From an uncultured Clostridia bacterium (lineage in GTDB: Bacteria; Bacillota; Clostridia; Lachnospirales; Lachnospiraceae): a stretch of DNA of 64,000 bases. The translations under genes were made by a program, and so were the position numbers. Below the pieces are notes generated by a model. It was not told the DNA's origin, searched no databases, and saw only the letters and a program-made list of their open reading frames with translations. The first letter of the stretch is position 1. Each line of letters begins with the position of its first letter. The DNA is taken from positions 1 through 64,000 of the forward strand of contig CANRWA010000015.1 of NCBI GenBank assembly GCA_947643415.1, in the 5' to 3' direction. This document shows positions 43,590 through 52,400 of this stretch, one piece after another.

Positions 43590-44822
43590 ATGAGTAGACG
43601 AGTAGTTATTACCGGTCTTGGTGCTGTTACCCCGATCGGAAATAATGTAGAAGATTTTTGGGAAAACATTAAGAAGGGAACAGTGGGGATCGGACCGATC
43701 ACAAAGTTTGATACGACAGAATACAAAGCTCATCTGGGGGCAGAGGTCAAGGATTTTGACCCGTCTTCTGTCATTGACAAGAAGGCCGCCCGCCGCATGG
43801 AAGATTTCTCGCAGTATGCTGTAGTAGCAGCGAAGGAGGCACTGGATGACAGTGGCCTTGAGATTGAGAAGGAAGATGCTTTCCGAATCGGTGTCAGTGT
43901 TGGCTGTGGTATCGGAAGCCTGCAGTGTGTCCAGACGAATTACAAAAAGTTGATGGAAAAAGGGCCAAACCGTGTAGCTCCCCTAATGATTCCGATGCTG
44001 ATCTCTAATATGGCAGCAGGTAACATTTCCATCCAGTTTGGGCTGAAAGGAAAGAACATCAACGTTGTAACTGCATGTGCTACAGGAAATCACAATATTG
44101 GTGAAGGTTTCCGTTCTATTCAGTACGGAGAGGCAGATGTAATGCTTGCCGGAGGCGCGGAAGGTGCCATCACTGAGATTGGGCTTGCCGGATTTACCGG
44201 ACTCAATGCCCTGACTACATCAGAAGATCCACTGAGGGCTTCCATTCCATTTGATGCAGACCGCAGTGGTTTTGTCATGGGTGAAGGCGCTGGCATCGTT
44301 GTCCTGGAGGAGTTGGAACATGCGAAGAAACGTGGTGCCCATATCTACGCTGAGGTGATCGGTTATGGTGCCACCAGTGATGCCCATCATCTTACTGCTC
44401 CTATTGAGGATGGAAGCGGAGATGCCAGGGCGATTGAGTATGCACTGAAGGATGCAGGGGTACAGCCGGAGGATGTAGATTATTTCAATGCACATGGGAC
44501 AAGTACTCCAATGAATGATGCCTTTGAAACTAAGGCGATTAAGCTGGCGATGGGGGATGCAGCTTACCATTGTAAAATAAGTTCTACTAAGTCCATGGTG
44601 GGACATCTGCTGGGGGCAGCAGGCGGTGTTGAGACGATTGCCTGTGTGAAATCTATTGAGGAGGGCTATGTTCACAAGAACGCAGGCCTCATCAACCAGG
44701 ATCCGGAATGTGATCTTGACTGTGTGAAAGAAGGCATTGAAATGGATGTCAATGTGGCAGTGAGCAATTCCCTTGGCTTTGGCGGACATAATGCTGTCCT
44801 TGTATTTAAAAAATATGAATAG
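43590..44822 (+). CDS. fabF: 3-oxoacyl-ACP synthase II
   Basis: 410 residues, normal KAS II length. The catalytic Cys163 is in [13 protein letters not shown]. The two histidines are in FNAHGTSTP and [13 protein letters not shown], and the closing SLGFGGHN loop is present. It condenses malonyl-ACP with acyl-ACP. GGAGG precedes the ATG. It lies inside the fab operon. Confidence 0.95.
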   Translation: MSRRVVITGLGAVTPIGNNVEDFWENIKKGTVGIGPITKFDTTEYKAHLGAEVKDFDPSSVIDKKAARRMEDFSQYAVVAAKEALDDSGLEIEKEDAFRIGVSVGCGIGSLQCVQTNYKKLMEKGPNRVAPLMIPMLISNMAAGNISIQFGLKGKNINVVTACATGNHNIGEGFRSIQYGEADVMLAGGAEGAITEIGLAGFTGLNALTTSEDPLRASIPFDADRSGFVMGEGAGIVVLEELEHAKKRGAHIYAEVIGYGATSDAHHLTAPIEDGSGDARAIEYALKDAGVQPEDVDYFNAHGTSTPMNDAFETKAIKLAMGDAAYHCKISSTKSMVGHLLGAAGGVETIACVKSIEEGYVHKNAGLINQDPECDLDCVKEGIEMDVNVAVSNSLGFGGHNAVLVFKKYE

Positions 44823-44836
44823 GAGGCAGTGAATGT

Positions 44837-45262
44837 ATGTCTTTAGATATTAATGAGATCAAAAAGATTATTCCACACCGTTATCCGTTTCTTCTTGTTG
44901 ACAGAATTGAAGAGATGGAACCGGGTGTGAGAGCTGCCGGCTATAAGAATGTGACTGTAAATGAACCATTCTTTCAAGGGCATTTCCCAGAATATCCCGT
45001 GATGCCGGGAGTACTTATCATTGAAGCACTGGCTCAGGTTGGTGCAGTGGCGATCCTGAGTCTGGAGGAGAATAAAGGAAAACTGGCATTCTTTGGTGGG
45101 ATCAAAAATGCGAAGTTCCGTAAGCAGGTTGTTCCGGGAGATTGTCTGAAACTGGAGACAGAGATCATTAAGTGCAAAGGCCCTATGGGTGTCGGCAAGG
45201 CGACTGCTACAGTAGATGGCAAGTTGGCTGCACAGGCAGAGATTAGTTTTATGATACAGTAA
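44837..45262 (+). CDS. fabZ: 3-hydroxyacyl-ACP dehydratase
   Basis: 141 residues, hot-dog fold. Opening [17 protein letters not shown], catalytic His49 in [15 protein letters not shown] and Glu63 in IIEALAQ. It removes water from 3-hydroxyacyl-ACP. AGGAGG stands 11 nt before the ATG. Last gene of the operon before a strong terminator; fabH, fabK/I and acc genes are not in this window. Confidence 0.95.
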   Translation: MSLDINEIKKIIPHRYPFLLVDRIEEMEPGVRAAGYKNVTVNEPFFQGHFPEYPVMPGVLIIEALAQVGAVAILSLEENKGKLAFFGGIKNAKFRKQVVPGDCLKLETEIIKCKGPMGVGKATATVDGKLAAQAEISFMIQ

Positions 45263-45280
45263 AAGATAACAGGCAGAGGG

Positions 45281-45315
45281 AAAACGGCAAGAGACCAACA
45301 TCTCTTGCCGTTTTT
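45281..45315 (+). terminator. Strong terminator of the fab operon
   Basis: Stem AACGGCAAGAGA/TCTCTTGCCGTT with loop CCAACA, followed by TTTTT. Confidence 0.93.
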
Positions 45316-45443
45316 CTGTGGATACTGGCTTTGCTGGTATCTTTCGGAACTTAGTCATGGCATCTTCTCCAAATATTTTTTCTTGATAAAGGTAAGGCCT
45401 CCACCATACAGCACTTTGATAATTGAATAGACTTTGCACCTAA

Positions 45444-45486
45444 ATTGTGATATACTTTTTTTGTAACAGTCAATATATATCACAAT
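45444..45486. promoter_or_regulatory. Inverted repeat upstream of the 63-residue gene
   Basis: Perfect arms ATTGTGATATA and TATATCACAAT separated by 21 nt including a T8 run. The arms straddle the likely promoter region of the next gene and may be a repressor operator, or an RNA hairpin. Confidence 0.5.
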
Positions 45487-45504
45487 ATGAAAGTGGGTGA
45501 TTAT

Positions 45505-45696
45505 ATGCCAACTGGTGTAGAAGTAGCGAAAGTTGCCATTGATGATTTTAAAGAAATTCAAGAGTATATGTTGTTAGCAAAAAAAGAGAATGCAACCGAA
45601 ACATATGCAAAGTTGAAAAAGAAATATCTTTCTTTGAAAGCAATATTGAATGTATGTGGTGTCAATCTAACAGATATTGATGAAATCAAAGAGTAA
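45505..45696 (+). CDS. Small conserved helical protein
   Basis: 63 residues from ATG at 45505 (upstream GTGGGTGAT); an ATG at 45487 would add six. All-helical: GVEVAKVAIDDFKEIQEYMLLAKKENATETYAKLKKKYLSLKAILNVCGVNLTDIDEIKE is the general shape of a small protein I have seen in Lachnospiraceae genomes, but no function is known to me. It is followed by palindromic repeat copy 5. Confidence 0.6.
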   Translation: MPTGVEVAKVAIDDFKEIQEYMLLAKKENATETYAKLKKKYLSLKAILNVCGVNLTDIDEIKE

Positions 45697-45726
45697 GTAA
45701 CGATTATATAATTGAAAAACCTAAAC

Positions 45727-45802
45727 CCCAGTTAGCTCAACGGCGCCAATTTGAATCCACCATTCACGGCGGGTTCAAATTGGCGCCGTTGAGCTATGCT
45801 GG
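45727..45802. repeat. AGCTCAACGG palindromic repeat, copy 5 (best copy)
   Basis: Two perfect 23-nt arms (45733-45755 and 45774-45796), core AGCTCAACGGCGCCAATT, around an 18-nt loop, with outer CCCAG/GCTGGG pairing. It is the longest palindrome of the family and the reference for the other copies. It may also end transcription of the 63-residue gene. Confidence 0.9.
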
Positions 45803-45959
45803 GGAGAACAGGATAAGCAGTAGCATAGAAGATATATATCCAGGAGCCGCTTTTTAGCGGCTGCGAGTAAACGGGTTCGTAACACCCAGTCTTTTCGTAC
45901 AGTTATTGCAGTTCATTCTATTTCATTCGTAATCGAAAATAATCATTCTAATATTTTTC

Positions 45960-45988
45960 TTGACAAAGATATTTTTATACAATATAAT
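45960..45988 (+). promoter_or_regulatory. Promoter of the secreted-peptide operon
   Basis: TTGACA, 17-nt spacer, TATAAT: perfect consensus, 27 nt ahead of the TTG start. The stretch 45803-45959 before it holds only a small hairpin AGCCGC-TTTTT-AGCGGCT. Confidence 0.85.
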
Positions 45989-46015
45989 GAAAGAAAAACG
46001 AAGGGGATGATAAGA

Positions 46016-46366
46016 TTGAAAAAAGTAATATTAAAAGGAAAGAAAATTTTGGCAGTTGTTGTATTGGCTTTGATGATGGTGTGTATGATATCATCTGTTG
46101 CACAAGCAGCATTGAAAAGAGTAGGAAAGAGGCAGTATAGTTCGTCAAAGGGTTATAGAAGCCATACTGAAATTTCGGGTTTATATGATGACAGGGGATA
46201 CGCTTATAATATGAGTGCAATGGCCTCGATGGGTGGTAAAAAAATGTATGTTGTTTATGGTTCTGCCAAAGCGACAGTCAATTCTCCCTATATTCAGAAT
46301 AAAATGAATGCTTATCATGGCTATTGTATTGGAAATACAGTAATGGATGTATGGATTCAAAATTAA
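46016..46366 (+). CDS. Secreted peptide, possibly lactococcin-972-like bacteriocin
   Basis: 116 residues from TTG at 46016, 9 nt after AAGGGG (the ATG at 46007 touches the ribosome binding site). Signal peptide to about residue 32 ending SSVAQAA. Mature ~84 residues, Gly/Ser/Tyr-rich: SSSKGYRSHTEISGLYDDRG, later VVYGSAKATVNSPYI and a final Trp. The size, SHTEI...GSAKATV spacing and following FtsX-like and ABC genes recall the lactococcin 972 family and its immunity/export operon. The match is by pattern only; it could be another secreted signal or adhesin. Confidence 0.5.
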   Translation: MKKVILKGKKILAVVVLALMMVCMISSVAQAALKRVGKRQYSSSKGYRSHTEISGLYDDRGYAYNMSAMASMGGKKMYVVYGSAKATVNSPYIQNKMNAYHGYCIGNTVMDVWIQN

Positions 46367-46390
46367 TGTATGAACTCAGGTGTATCAATT

Positions 46391-47749
46391 ATGGGTAAAA
46401 TAAGATTTATGGTAGAAGAGTTTTTTCGGAGTTTCCGAAAAAATCTATCTAAAGATTTTCTTTTGATGGTCATCTTTTCTATTTGCTTTGTGATGGTCGT
46501 TCTCCTTGGGTCATATTATTTGGATCTGGGAGAACGATACTCTGATTCGGCTCAATATTATGATGAAAATGGGATCTGGTATGCATCGGGGATAGAAATT
46601 TTAGAAGACAGAAATGAGTTTATAAATAATCTGGACACTATTCAGGGCTGTCAAAATGTGATGGCATATTATGAAAAAGTACGAAATATGGAAAAACATC
46701 CGCTTATGTCAGTAATGACAGCACAGACTATGCTAATGAAGGAATCGGTGGTGGCAGAGAAGTTTGGTGATAAGAGTTACAGACGGTTTCTTAATGATAA
46801 CAGGGATTCCTTTATGGCGCGCTTTGGAGATGAGGACTGCAGTGTTCTGGAAATGAAATCTGCTCAGTTTGATTTCAGGGCATATCAGCTTTTTGGATTA
46901 AAGACAGAAGAGGGGGAAGGCTTTACAGAGGCAAATACAACGCTGGAATGTGGTTCAGATGCGATACCTGTTATACTGGGAAATGAATATAAAGGCATTT
47001 TTTCTGTGGGAGATATGGTAGATATCTGCATGGCAGGCACAGAAAATGTCTATCCCTGTAAGGTGGTGGGAATCCTTGAGGGTAGGACACAGATTCCGGA
47101 ATTTGGTTATTATGCACAGGATATGGTATTGCTGGATAATTACATTATTTTTCCTTATGGAATCTTTATTCAGCAGAGTACTCCGGCAAAACTGGAAGAA
47201 ATAAAAAAATATGCATTTCTGGATATGGTAGCTTTAGAAAATTCGGCAGTTCAGGTAAGTGATGAGAAGGAATTTAATGAACTGGTATTGGCTTATCAGG
47301 ATATGGGGATAGAGTTTGATCTGCCGCCAATCTGCTTATATGAATCTTCTGTTGGATTAAATCTTCTTCGTAAGGAATCTGCTTTTAGTGTCAGGGTTAT
47401 GTTGATCTTGACGATCGTTTTGTTCTGCTTTGTTTTCTATAGTCTGTTTGTTTTATTTTATGATAAAATACAGTCAGGAAGAAGGACATACGGGATTTAT
47501 CTTATGAATGGGTGTTCTGTAGGGATGATATTATTACCATGTTTATTGGAGACAGTAGTTATTTTGTTGCCAGCTCTTCTTGTATGCAGATGGGTTTTTA
47601 TTAATGTAGGGATGGATACTAATATTCAGGCGATAATGAGAGCCGGTTACTGCGTCGTAGGAATTTCATTTTTGTTAAGTACTGTATTTCTGGTATTTTT
47701 GATGAAAGGTGTCAATACAGAATACTTAATTCGGCGGAAGGATTCGTGA
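46391..47749 (+). CDS. FtsX-like ABC membrane protein with large extracellular domain
   Basis: About 452 residues from ATG at 46391 (AGGTG upstream); the frame starts at 46370. One N-terminal helix (about 22-42), an extracellular MacB-like domain of ~280 residues, and three C-terminal helices (about 335-360, 380-405, 425-448) give the four-helix FtsX/MacB layout. It follows the secreted peptide by 24 nt. Likely the permease or immunity part of a bacteriocin-type ABC system with the ATPase at 48432. Confidence 0.72.
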   Translation: MGKIRFMVEEFFRSFRKNLSKDFLLMVIFSICFVMVVLLGSYYLDLGERYSDSAQYYDENGIWYASGIEILEDRNEFINNLDTIQGCQNVMAYYEKVRNMEKHPLMSVMTAQTMLMKESVVAEKFGDKSYRRFLNDNRDSFMARFGDEDCSVLEMKSAQFDFRAYQLFGLKTEEGEGFTEANTTLECGSDAIPVILGNEYKGIFSVGDMVDICMAGTENVYPCKVVGILEGRTQIPEFGYYAQDMVLLDNYIIFPYGIFIQQSTPAKLEEIKKYAFLDMVALENSAVQVSDEKEFNELVLAYQDMGIEFDLPPICLYESSVGLNLLRKESAFSVRVMLILTIVLFCFVFYSLFVLFYDKIQSGRRTYGIYLMNGCSVGMILLPCLLETVVILLPALLVCRWVFINVGMDTNIQAIMRAGYCVVGISFLLSTVFLVFLMKGVNTEYLIRRKDS

Positions 47750-47751
47750 AT

Positions 47752-47780
47752 ATAGCTCAAAGTGTGACAATTTGAACGCA
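47752..47780. repeat. AGCTCAACGG palindromic repeat, copy 6 (degenerate)
   Basis: TATAGCTCAAAGTGTGACAA then TTTGAACGC, only one arm well kept. It lies between two genes of the operon. Confidence 0.5.
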
Positions 47781-47823
47781 ATTCAATTGATGTCGGTTGA
47801 ATCGGGAAAGGGAATGGAGAGAG

Positions 47824-48294
47824 ATGAAGAATCTTTTTCAGTTGGTTATTTTGGCTGTTCTGTGTATGCTGTGCATAACAGGATGCCAGCATAAGGCAGA
47901 AATATTGAAAGAAAAAGGTATTTGGGAAGAACGTCGGGAGGTCTGGGTACAGAAAGATCTTAATTCAGATCAGGAAGAGGTTAATTTATCCATATCTGTG
48001 CTGCGGGATATGACGGAAGAGGAAATGTTACAGGTATTGGATTATTACGAGAAAGAAATTTTTACAGATACCGGGGCAGGCGAAAAGGTGAATTTTGGCG
48101 GCAATGAGGTGGAGATCAAGGCGAGAGAAGTCACCATGTGTTATGCTATCTTTTATAAAGGTAACACTGACGAGGTGCTTAAAGAGTTCAAATATGCAGA
48201 TGGCAAAAATATACCAGTTACCAAGGAGGATGAAGCGTATTTTAATTCTATGAAAATGGACGACCAGATAGCGTCAGAGTCGGAGGAGGAATAA
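47824..48294 (+). CDS. Small lipoprotein
   Basis: 156 residues from ATG at 47824 with GGAGAGAG upstream. Signal peptide with lipobox CITGC (Cys20). The rest is Glu-rich with a central alpha+beta domain (DMTEEEMLQVLDYYEKEIF; KAREVTMCYAIFYKG). It lies between the two membrane components of the ABC system, so it may be an immunity or helper lipoprotein. No family recognised. Confidence 0.68.
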   Translation: MKNLFQLVILAVLCMLCITGCQHKAEILKEKGIWEERREVWVQKDLNSDQEEVNLSISVLRDMTEEEMLQVLDYYEKEIFTDTGAGEKVNFGGNEVEIKAREVTMCYAIFYKGNTDEVLKEFKYADGKNIPVTKEDEAYFNSMKMDDQIASESEEE

Positions 48295-48295
48295 G

Positions 48296-48410
48296 CTAGT
48301 ACAACAAAAATTAAGTCTTTGATACATTCACGCAGGATAATTGTTTCTGACGAAGTAGCTGGACAATTAGACAAGTGAATGTATCAATTATTTAATATTT
48401 GTTGTACTAG
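48296..48410. mobile_element. 115-bp MITE-like palindrome
   Basis: Terminal inverted repeats of ~19 nt (CTAGTACAACAAAAATTAA against CTAGTACAACAAATATTAA on the other strand, one or two mismatches), with a second perfect inner pair TTGATACATTCAC/GTGAATGTATCAA. No coding capacity. It separates the lipoprotein from the ATPase gene inside one operon and begins 2 nt after the lipoprotein stop. Confidence 0.8.
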
Positions 48411-48431
48411 TGCTGCCGGGAAGAGGGAGAA

Positions 48432-49145
48432 GTGATGATTGAATTACGGAATATACATAAGGCTTTTGGTAAGAAAGACGCACGGGTAGAAGCATTGCGT
48501 GGAGTTGATATATCTGTCGGCGAGGGGGAAATGGTAGCAGTGATGGGAAAGAGCGGTTCAGGAAAATCCACACTGTTGAATATTCTTGGGGGGATGATGT
48601 CTTTTGACTGCGGAGAATATATATATGATGGGAAAATGGTTAATTTTAAGAGACAGAAAGATCTGATGAAATTCCGGCGGAACGAGATTGGTTTTGTGGT
48701 ACAGTATTTTGCATTAGTGGAGGATCTGAATGTTTTTCAGAATGTAGCGCTTCCCTTGAAATATCAAGGCTTTTCAGCAAAAACAATAAGAGGGCGTGTG
48801 ATGGATACTTTGCAGGAACTTGGTATTGAAGATAAAGCGAAATCATATCCTGACGAATTGTCAGGAGGACAACAGCAGAGGACAGCCATTGCAAGAGCGA
48901 TAGTAAAACAACCCAGAGTAATTTTGGCAGATGAGCCCACGGGGGCACTGGATGAAGCGACAGGAGAGGAAGTGCAGGGAATATTTAGAGAGTTGAATAA
49001 TAAAGGCAAGACTATTATTATTGTCACACACGATGCCAGGGTGGCGGGGATCTGCGAACGCCGCATTTTTCTTCGGGATGGCATGATTGAAAAAAACGAA
49101 GAAACAAACTGTGGGGGGAATTTTTACAGAGGAGAGGCCCAATGA
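48432..49145 (+). CDS. ABC transporter ATPase, LolD/MacB type
   Basis: 237 residues. Walker A GKSGSGKST, Q-loop VVQYF, signature LSGGQQQR, Walker B VILADEPTGALD and switch THD. This subfamily drives FtsX-type permeases. The start overlaps ATGATG with GAGGGAGAAGTG upstream. It ends in a 4-nt ATGA overlap with the next permease, so they are translated together. Confidence 0.92.
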   Translation: MMIELRNIHKAFGKKDARVEALRGVDISVGEGEMVAVMGKSGSGKSTLLNILGGMMSFDCGEYIYDGKMVNFKRQKDLMKFRRNEIGFVVQYFALVEDLNVFQNVALPLKYQGFSAKTIRGRVMDTLQELGIEDKAKSYPDELSGGQQQRTAIARAIVKQPRVILADEPTGALDEATGEEVQGIFRELNNKGKTIIIVTHDARVAGICERRIFLRDGMIEKNEETNCGGNFYRGEAQ

Positions 49146-50188
49146 AGATTGTTGGTAAAAAGATATCCAAAGGAAATGTCCTTTTGTTTTTTAGTTTTAC
49201 GGCAATATCCCTGTGCCTGCTCCTTATTCTGTCAGCTGCACGGGCAGAACATAGAAACAGCCAGAGCCAGAAAGGCTTATATACAGGGTATCAGAAAGGC
49301 TTTTCTGTTCGCAATTCAGAAGATGGGGACCAGTGGGCCAAGGTGATTCCGGAACTGGCATCCAGGCATGATAATTTTGTTATTTATCTGCCTGTTCAGG
49401 ATCCGGATATCGTGATGCGGGGAATGTGTGTTCAGGGAGAGGTGGAGACTCCGCCAATGCTGGAAGGAAAATATTTTGATTTCCCTACATCCTGGACGGA
49501 TCACCCGACAATGGTTGTTGGGAAACAATACCAGAAAAATATGGTCAGGCGGACAGGAAAAATGTATTACAAGTATGAGGATATAGAATTTGAAGTAATC
49601 GGCATTATGGGAGAAGAAGGGGAGAGCCGGATCAATCAGATGATACTGATGGACTTTCGGTCAGCACTCCGGATTACAGGGATCAATGCGGAGTATATCC
49701 TTGATACAGGAAAAGAAAATAGCCTCACCGGGGTAGGACAGGATCTGTATGGCCTGTTCCGTTCTCCTGCTGAAGTACTGATTATATTAGAGCAGGGGGT
49801 GAAGCCTTCTGTTATTGCCGGTTTATTGTCGGATGGTTCTGTGATGAGGACTCTGTATATTATGACCTTGATCAGCTTTTCACTGAGTACGGTGCTTGTT
49901 ACATTTATTTGGTTTCGCTTCCGCAGACAATTATTTTTTGCCTGCACCCTTTGTGGATATGAAAAGCGGATGGAGCGTCTGGAGATTTCAAAAAGATTTT
50001 ATCTGGCTGCCGGAACAGGTTTTGTGGTGGGAATGTTACTAATGATATTTATTTCCGGATATATGACAGATATTCACATGGCAGTTTCAGATATTCTAAT
50101 TGCATTTGGAATTACGATAGGCCTGGGGACTGTAATATTATTTTCATGTTATGGCATCCATCGGCATAGCTCAACGGAGCCAATTTGA
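49142..50188 (+). CDS. FtsX-like ABC permease; 3' end runs into a palindromic repeat
   Basis: 348 residues. N-terminal helix (about 13-32), extracellular domain, and C-terminal helices (about 238-262, 285-308, 315-338). Partner of the ATPase that overlaps its start. The last codons (HRHSSTEPI) lie inside palindromic repeat copy 7, so the original C-terminus may have been replaced when the repeat entered. Confidence 0.8.
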   Translation: MKIVGKKISKGNVLLFFSFTAISLCLLLILSAARAEHRNSQSQKGLYTGYQKGFSVRNSEDGDQWAKVIPELASRHDNFVIYLPVQDPDIVMRGMCVQGEVETPPMLEGKYFDFPTSWTDHPTMVVGKQYQKNMVRRTGKMYYKYEDIEFEVIGIMGEEGESRINQMILMDFRSALRITGINAEYILDTGKENSLTGVGQDLYGLFRSPAEVLIILEQGVKPSVIAGLLSDGSVMRTLYIMTLISFSLSTVLVTFIWFRFRRQLFFACTLCGYEKRMERLEISKRFYLAAGTGFVVGMLLMIFISGYMTDIHMAVSDILIAFGITIGLGTVILFSCYGIHRHSSTEPI

Positions 50189-50204
50189 TCCCGCTGTGAG
50201 TTAA
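50166..50204. repeat. AGCTCAACGG palindromic repeat, copy 7
   Basis: TAGCTCAACGGAGCCAATTT then CCCGCTGTGAGTTA. It overlaps the 3' end of the permease gene and supplies its stop codon. Confidence 0.75.
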
Positions 50205-50224
50205 GATAATTTGATTATGAATGA

Positions 50225-50267
50225 AAAGACCCTGTGCAGGTTACCGAAATGGTTTGCATAGGGTTTT
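50225..50267 (+). terminator. Terminator of the ABC operon
   Basis: Stem ACCCTGTGCA/TGCATAGGGT (one G-U pair) followed by TTTTTG. Confidence 0.8.
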
Positions 50268-50290
50268 TGTTGTATAACAGTATAAAACAG

Positions 50291-50319
50291 TTGACAACTG
50301 TGCTATACTGTTGTATACT
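50291..50319 (+). promoter_or_regulatory. Promoter and likely self-operator of the GntR/ABC operon
   Basis: TTGACA, 17-nt spacer, TATACT. The palindrome GTATA-CTGT-TATAC covers the -10 and start region, the usual place for autorepression by YtrA-type GntR proteins. Confidence 0.75.
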
Positions 50320-50364
50320 GTTATACATAAGAAGGCTTCTTACTGTTTCGAAATGGAGGAGAAT

Positions 50365-50736
50365 ATGCATATTATAGTAAATACTTCGTCCATGGTCCCG
50401 ATTTATGAGCAGATCATGGATCAGGTCAAAACGGCTGTAATAGTCGGAGAACTAAAAGAAGGTGCCGGGCTTCCTTCTGTCCGGGGATTGTCGAAGGAAC
50501 TGAAGATCAGTGCACTTACTGTGAAAAAGGCATATGACAATCTGGAGCAGGAGGGGTTCACTGTTACAGTACATGGGAAAGGCACCTTTGTGGCAGCAGT
50601 CAATCCAGAACTGCTGCAGGAGGAACACCGAAAGGAAGTAGAGGCAGATCTGGAGAAAGTGATCCAGAAGGCGAGAGGATGCGGGATGACAGAGGAAGAG
50701 ATCTGCAGTCTGTTTGAGATTATTATGGAGGGATAG
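50365..50736 (+). CDS. GntR family repressor, YtrA subfamily
   Basis: 123 residues from ATG at 50365 with GGAGGAG upstream. N-terminal winged helix: VPIYEQIMDQVKTAVIVGELKEGAGLPSVRGLSKEL...LTVKKAYDNLEQEGF...GKGTFVA. The short C-terminal helical tail without ligand domain is typical of YtrA regulators next to ABC genes. It would repress its own operon until cell-envelope stress or drug signal. Confidence 0.9.
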   Translation: MHIIVNTSSMVPIYEQIMDQVKTAVIVGELKEGAGLPSVRGLSKELKISALTVKKAYDNLEQEGFTVTVHGKGTFVAAVNPELLQEEHRKEVEADLEKVIQKARGCGMTEEEICSLFEIIMEG

Positions 50737-50885
50737 TGTGAAAAATAAGCTTGATAGCTTATTTTTCACACCACTATTTGTGCCGAAGCGTCACAAATAG
50801 TATACGAACCTTTGGTTCGTTATGCACTAGAGCAAAAAAAGAATATTTCATATTCTTCGTTACGCTGCTTTTTGCTCGTGCGTCC
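50736..50885. repeat. Chain of hairpins between regulator and ABC genes
   Basis: Four successive inverted repeats: GTGTGAAAAATAAGC/GCTTATTTTTCACAC (perfect, 15 bp), CTATTTGTG/CACAAATAG, ACGAACC/GGTTCGT, and GAGCAAAAA.../...TTTTTGCTC. The chain fills nearly all of the 177-nt gap. Some of them could act as terminators or RNA-processing sites, lowering expression of the transporter relative to the regulator. Confidence 0.7.
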
Positions 50886-50913
50886 TCGCTAACGCTTCGG
50901 AATGGAGGATAGT

Positions 50914-51765
50914 ATGCTGAAAATAAGTAATCTTGTCAAGGAATATAACGATTTTTCGCTGAATTGTTCCATGGAGATTCAGCCAGGGTGCATTACAGGG
51001 CTCATTGGAAGAAATGGAGCTGGAAAGAGCACGACTTTTAAGGCGGTGCTGGGGCTGATTCATATGGATGGCGGCAGTGTAGAGATACTGGGTAAGGATG
51101 CTGCCAGCCTGACAGCACAGGACAGGCAGAAACTGGGGATAGTGCTGTCAGATTCTGGTTTTAGTACAGCTTTTACTTTAAAAGATGTTTTTCATATACT
51201 GAAGAATATGTACAGAGAATTTGACAGCGACTGGTTTCTGGCACAATGCCGGCACTATAAGCTGCCTGAGAATAAGAAGATTAAAGATTTTTCTACTGGT
51301 ATGAGGGCGAAACTGAAACTGCTGGTGGCATTATGCCATAATGCTTCCCTTCTGATTTTGGATGAACCTACTGTGGGGCTGGATGTCATGGTGAGGGATG
51401 AAGTGCTGGATATGCTGAGAAATTATATGGAGGAGGATGAGAACCGTTCTATCCTGATCAGTTCCCATATTTCATCCGATCTGGAAAGTCTATGTGATGA
51501 TTTTTATATGATCCATGAGGGAAAGATTCTGCTTCATGAGGAGACAGATGTGCTGCTGGGTGATTATGCTGTGTTAAAGATGGAGCCAGAGCAGTTTGAA
51601 AGAACAGATAAGAAGTATATGATCAAATACAAAAAGGAATCTTATGGATATCGCTGCCTCACGGACCAGAGACAGTTTTATCTGGAGAATTATCCGGATA
51701 TTGTAGTGGAAAAGGGAAATATTGATGATCTTATTGTGATGATGATAGGAGGTACAAAATTATGA
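50914..51765 (+). CDS. ABC transporter ATPase, YtrB-like
   Basis: 283 residues from ATG at 50914 (GGAGGATAGT upstream). Walker A GRNGAGKST, signature FSTGMRAKL, Walker B LLILDEPTVGLD, and switch ISSHI. C-terminal extension of ~65 residues. Works with the ABC-2 permease whose start overlaps its stop by 4 nt. This is the typical GntR-ATPase-permease export operon of Firmicutes. Confidence 0.92.
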   Translation: MLKISNLVKEYNDFSLNCSMEIQPGCITGLIGRNGAGKSTTFKAVLGLIHMDGGSVEILGKDAASLTAQDRQKLGIVLSDSGFSTAFTLKDVFHILKNMYREFDSDWFLAQCRHYKLPENKKIKDFSTGMRAKLKLLVALCHNASLLILDEPTVGLDVMVRDEVLDMLRNYMEEDENRSILISSHISSDLESLCDDFYMIHEGKILLHEETDVLLGDYAVLKMEPEQFERTDKKYMIKYKKESYGYRCLTDQRQFYLENYPDIVVEKGNIDDLIVMMIGGTKL

Positions 51766-52400
51766 AAGGATTATTTGTAAAGGATATCCGGATGATGATG
51801 GGACAGAAAAAATTTTTCTGTCTGGTATTTCTTATGGCAGTGGTTTTGAACTTTAGTTCGGATTCCGTTTATGTGGTATATTATCTGACATTTGTCTGTT
51901 CTTTCTTTGCTATGAACAGTATCAGTTATGATGAGGCAGATAATGGATATCCCTTTCTTTTTACCCTGCCCATAGACCGAAGCATATATGTCAGGGAAAA
52001 GTATCTGTTTGGCATAGCACTTAATGTCAGCTCCTGGCTGGCAGGGATGTGCGTGGCCTTAATCTTTGCGGTGGTGAAAAATAATATTCCTGCCTTTACT
52101 GAAAACATTCTGGCAATGGCACTTATGCTGCCTGTCATGCTGATTTTCAATTCGGTTGTATTTCCGTTGATTTTCAAATTTGGATCGGAAAAGGGAAAGA
52201 TTGTAATGCTTTGTGTGTTTGGTATTGCATTTTTTATAGGGTATATGCTGAGCAGACTGATGAATCTGGAGAAATTGATTCATACTGCAAATGGTTATCC
52301 GGCATCGGTTCTGGCATTGTCTCTTGTGGCGGTGACAGTATTGATACTGATTGTGTCCTGTGCGGTAAGTGTCATGATCATGAAGAAAAAGGAACTGTAA
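51762..52400 (+). CDS. ABC-2 type permease
   Basis: 212 residues with six hydrophobic segments (about 20-38, 40-52, 80-105, 118-138, 145-165, 180-205). The motif DEADNGYPFLFTLPIDRSIYVREKY between helices 2 and 3 is characteristic of this ABC-2 subgroup. Translationally coupled to the ATPase (ATGA). Confidence 0.85.
   Translation: MKGLFVKDIRMMMGQKKFFCLVFLMAVVLNFSSDSVYVVYYLTFVCSFFAMNSISYDEADNGYPFLFTLPIDRSIYVREKYLFGIALNVSSWLAGMCVALIFAVVKNNIPAFTENILAMALMLPVMLIFNSVVFPLIFKFGSEKGKIVMLCVFGIAFFIGYMLSRLMNLEKLIHTANGYPASVLALSLVAVTVLILIVSCAVSVMIMKKKEL

Noticed and set aside
45727-45802. CRISPR-like repeat
   Set aside because: The unit is a single palindrome scattered across 50 kb, not a regular array with spacers, and no cas gene is present.
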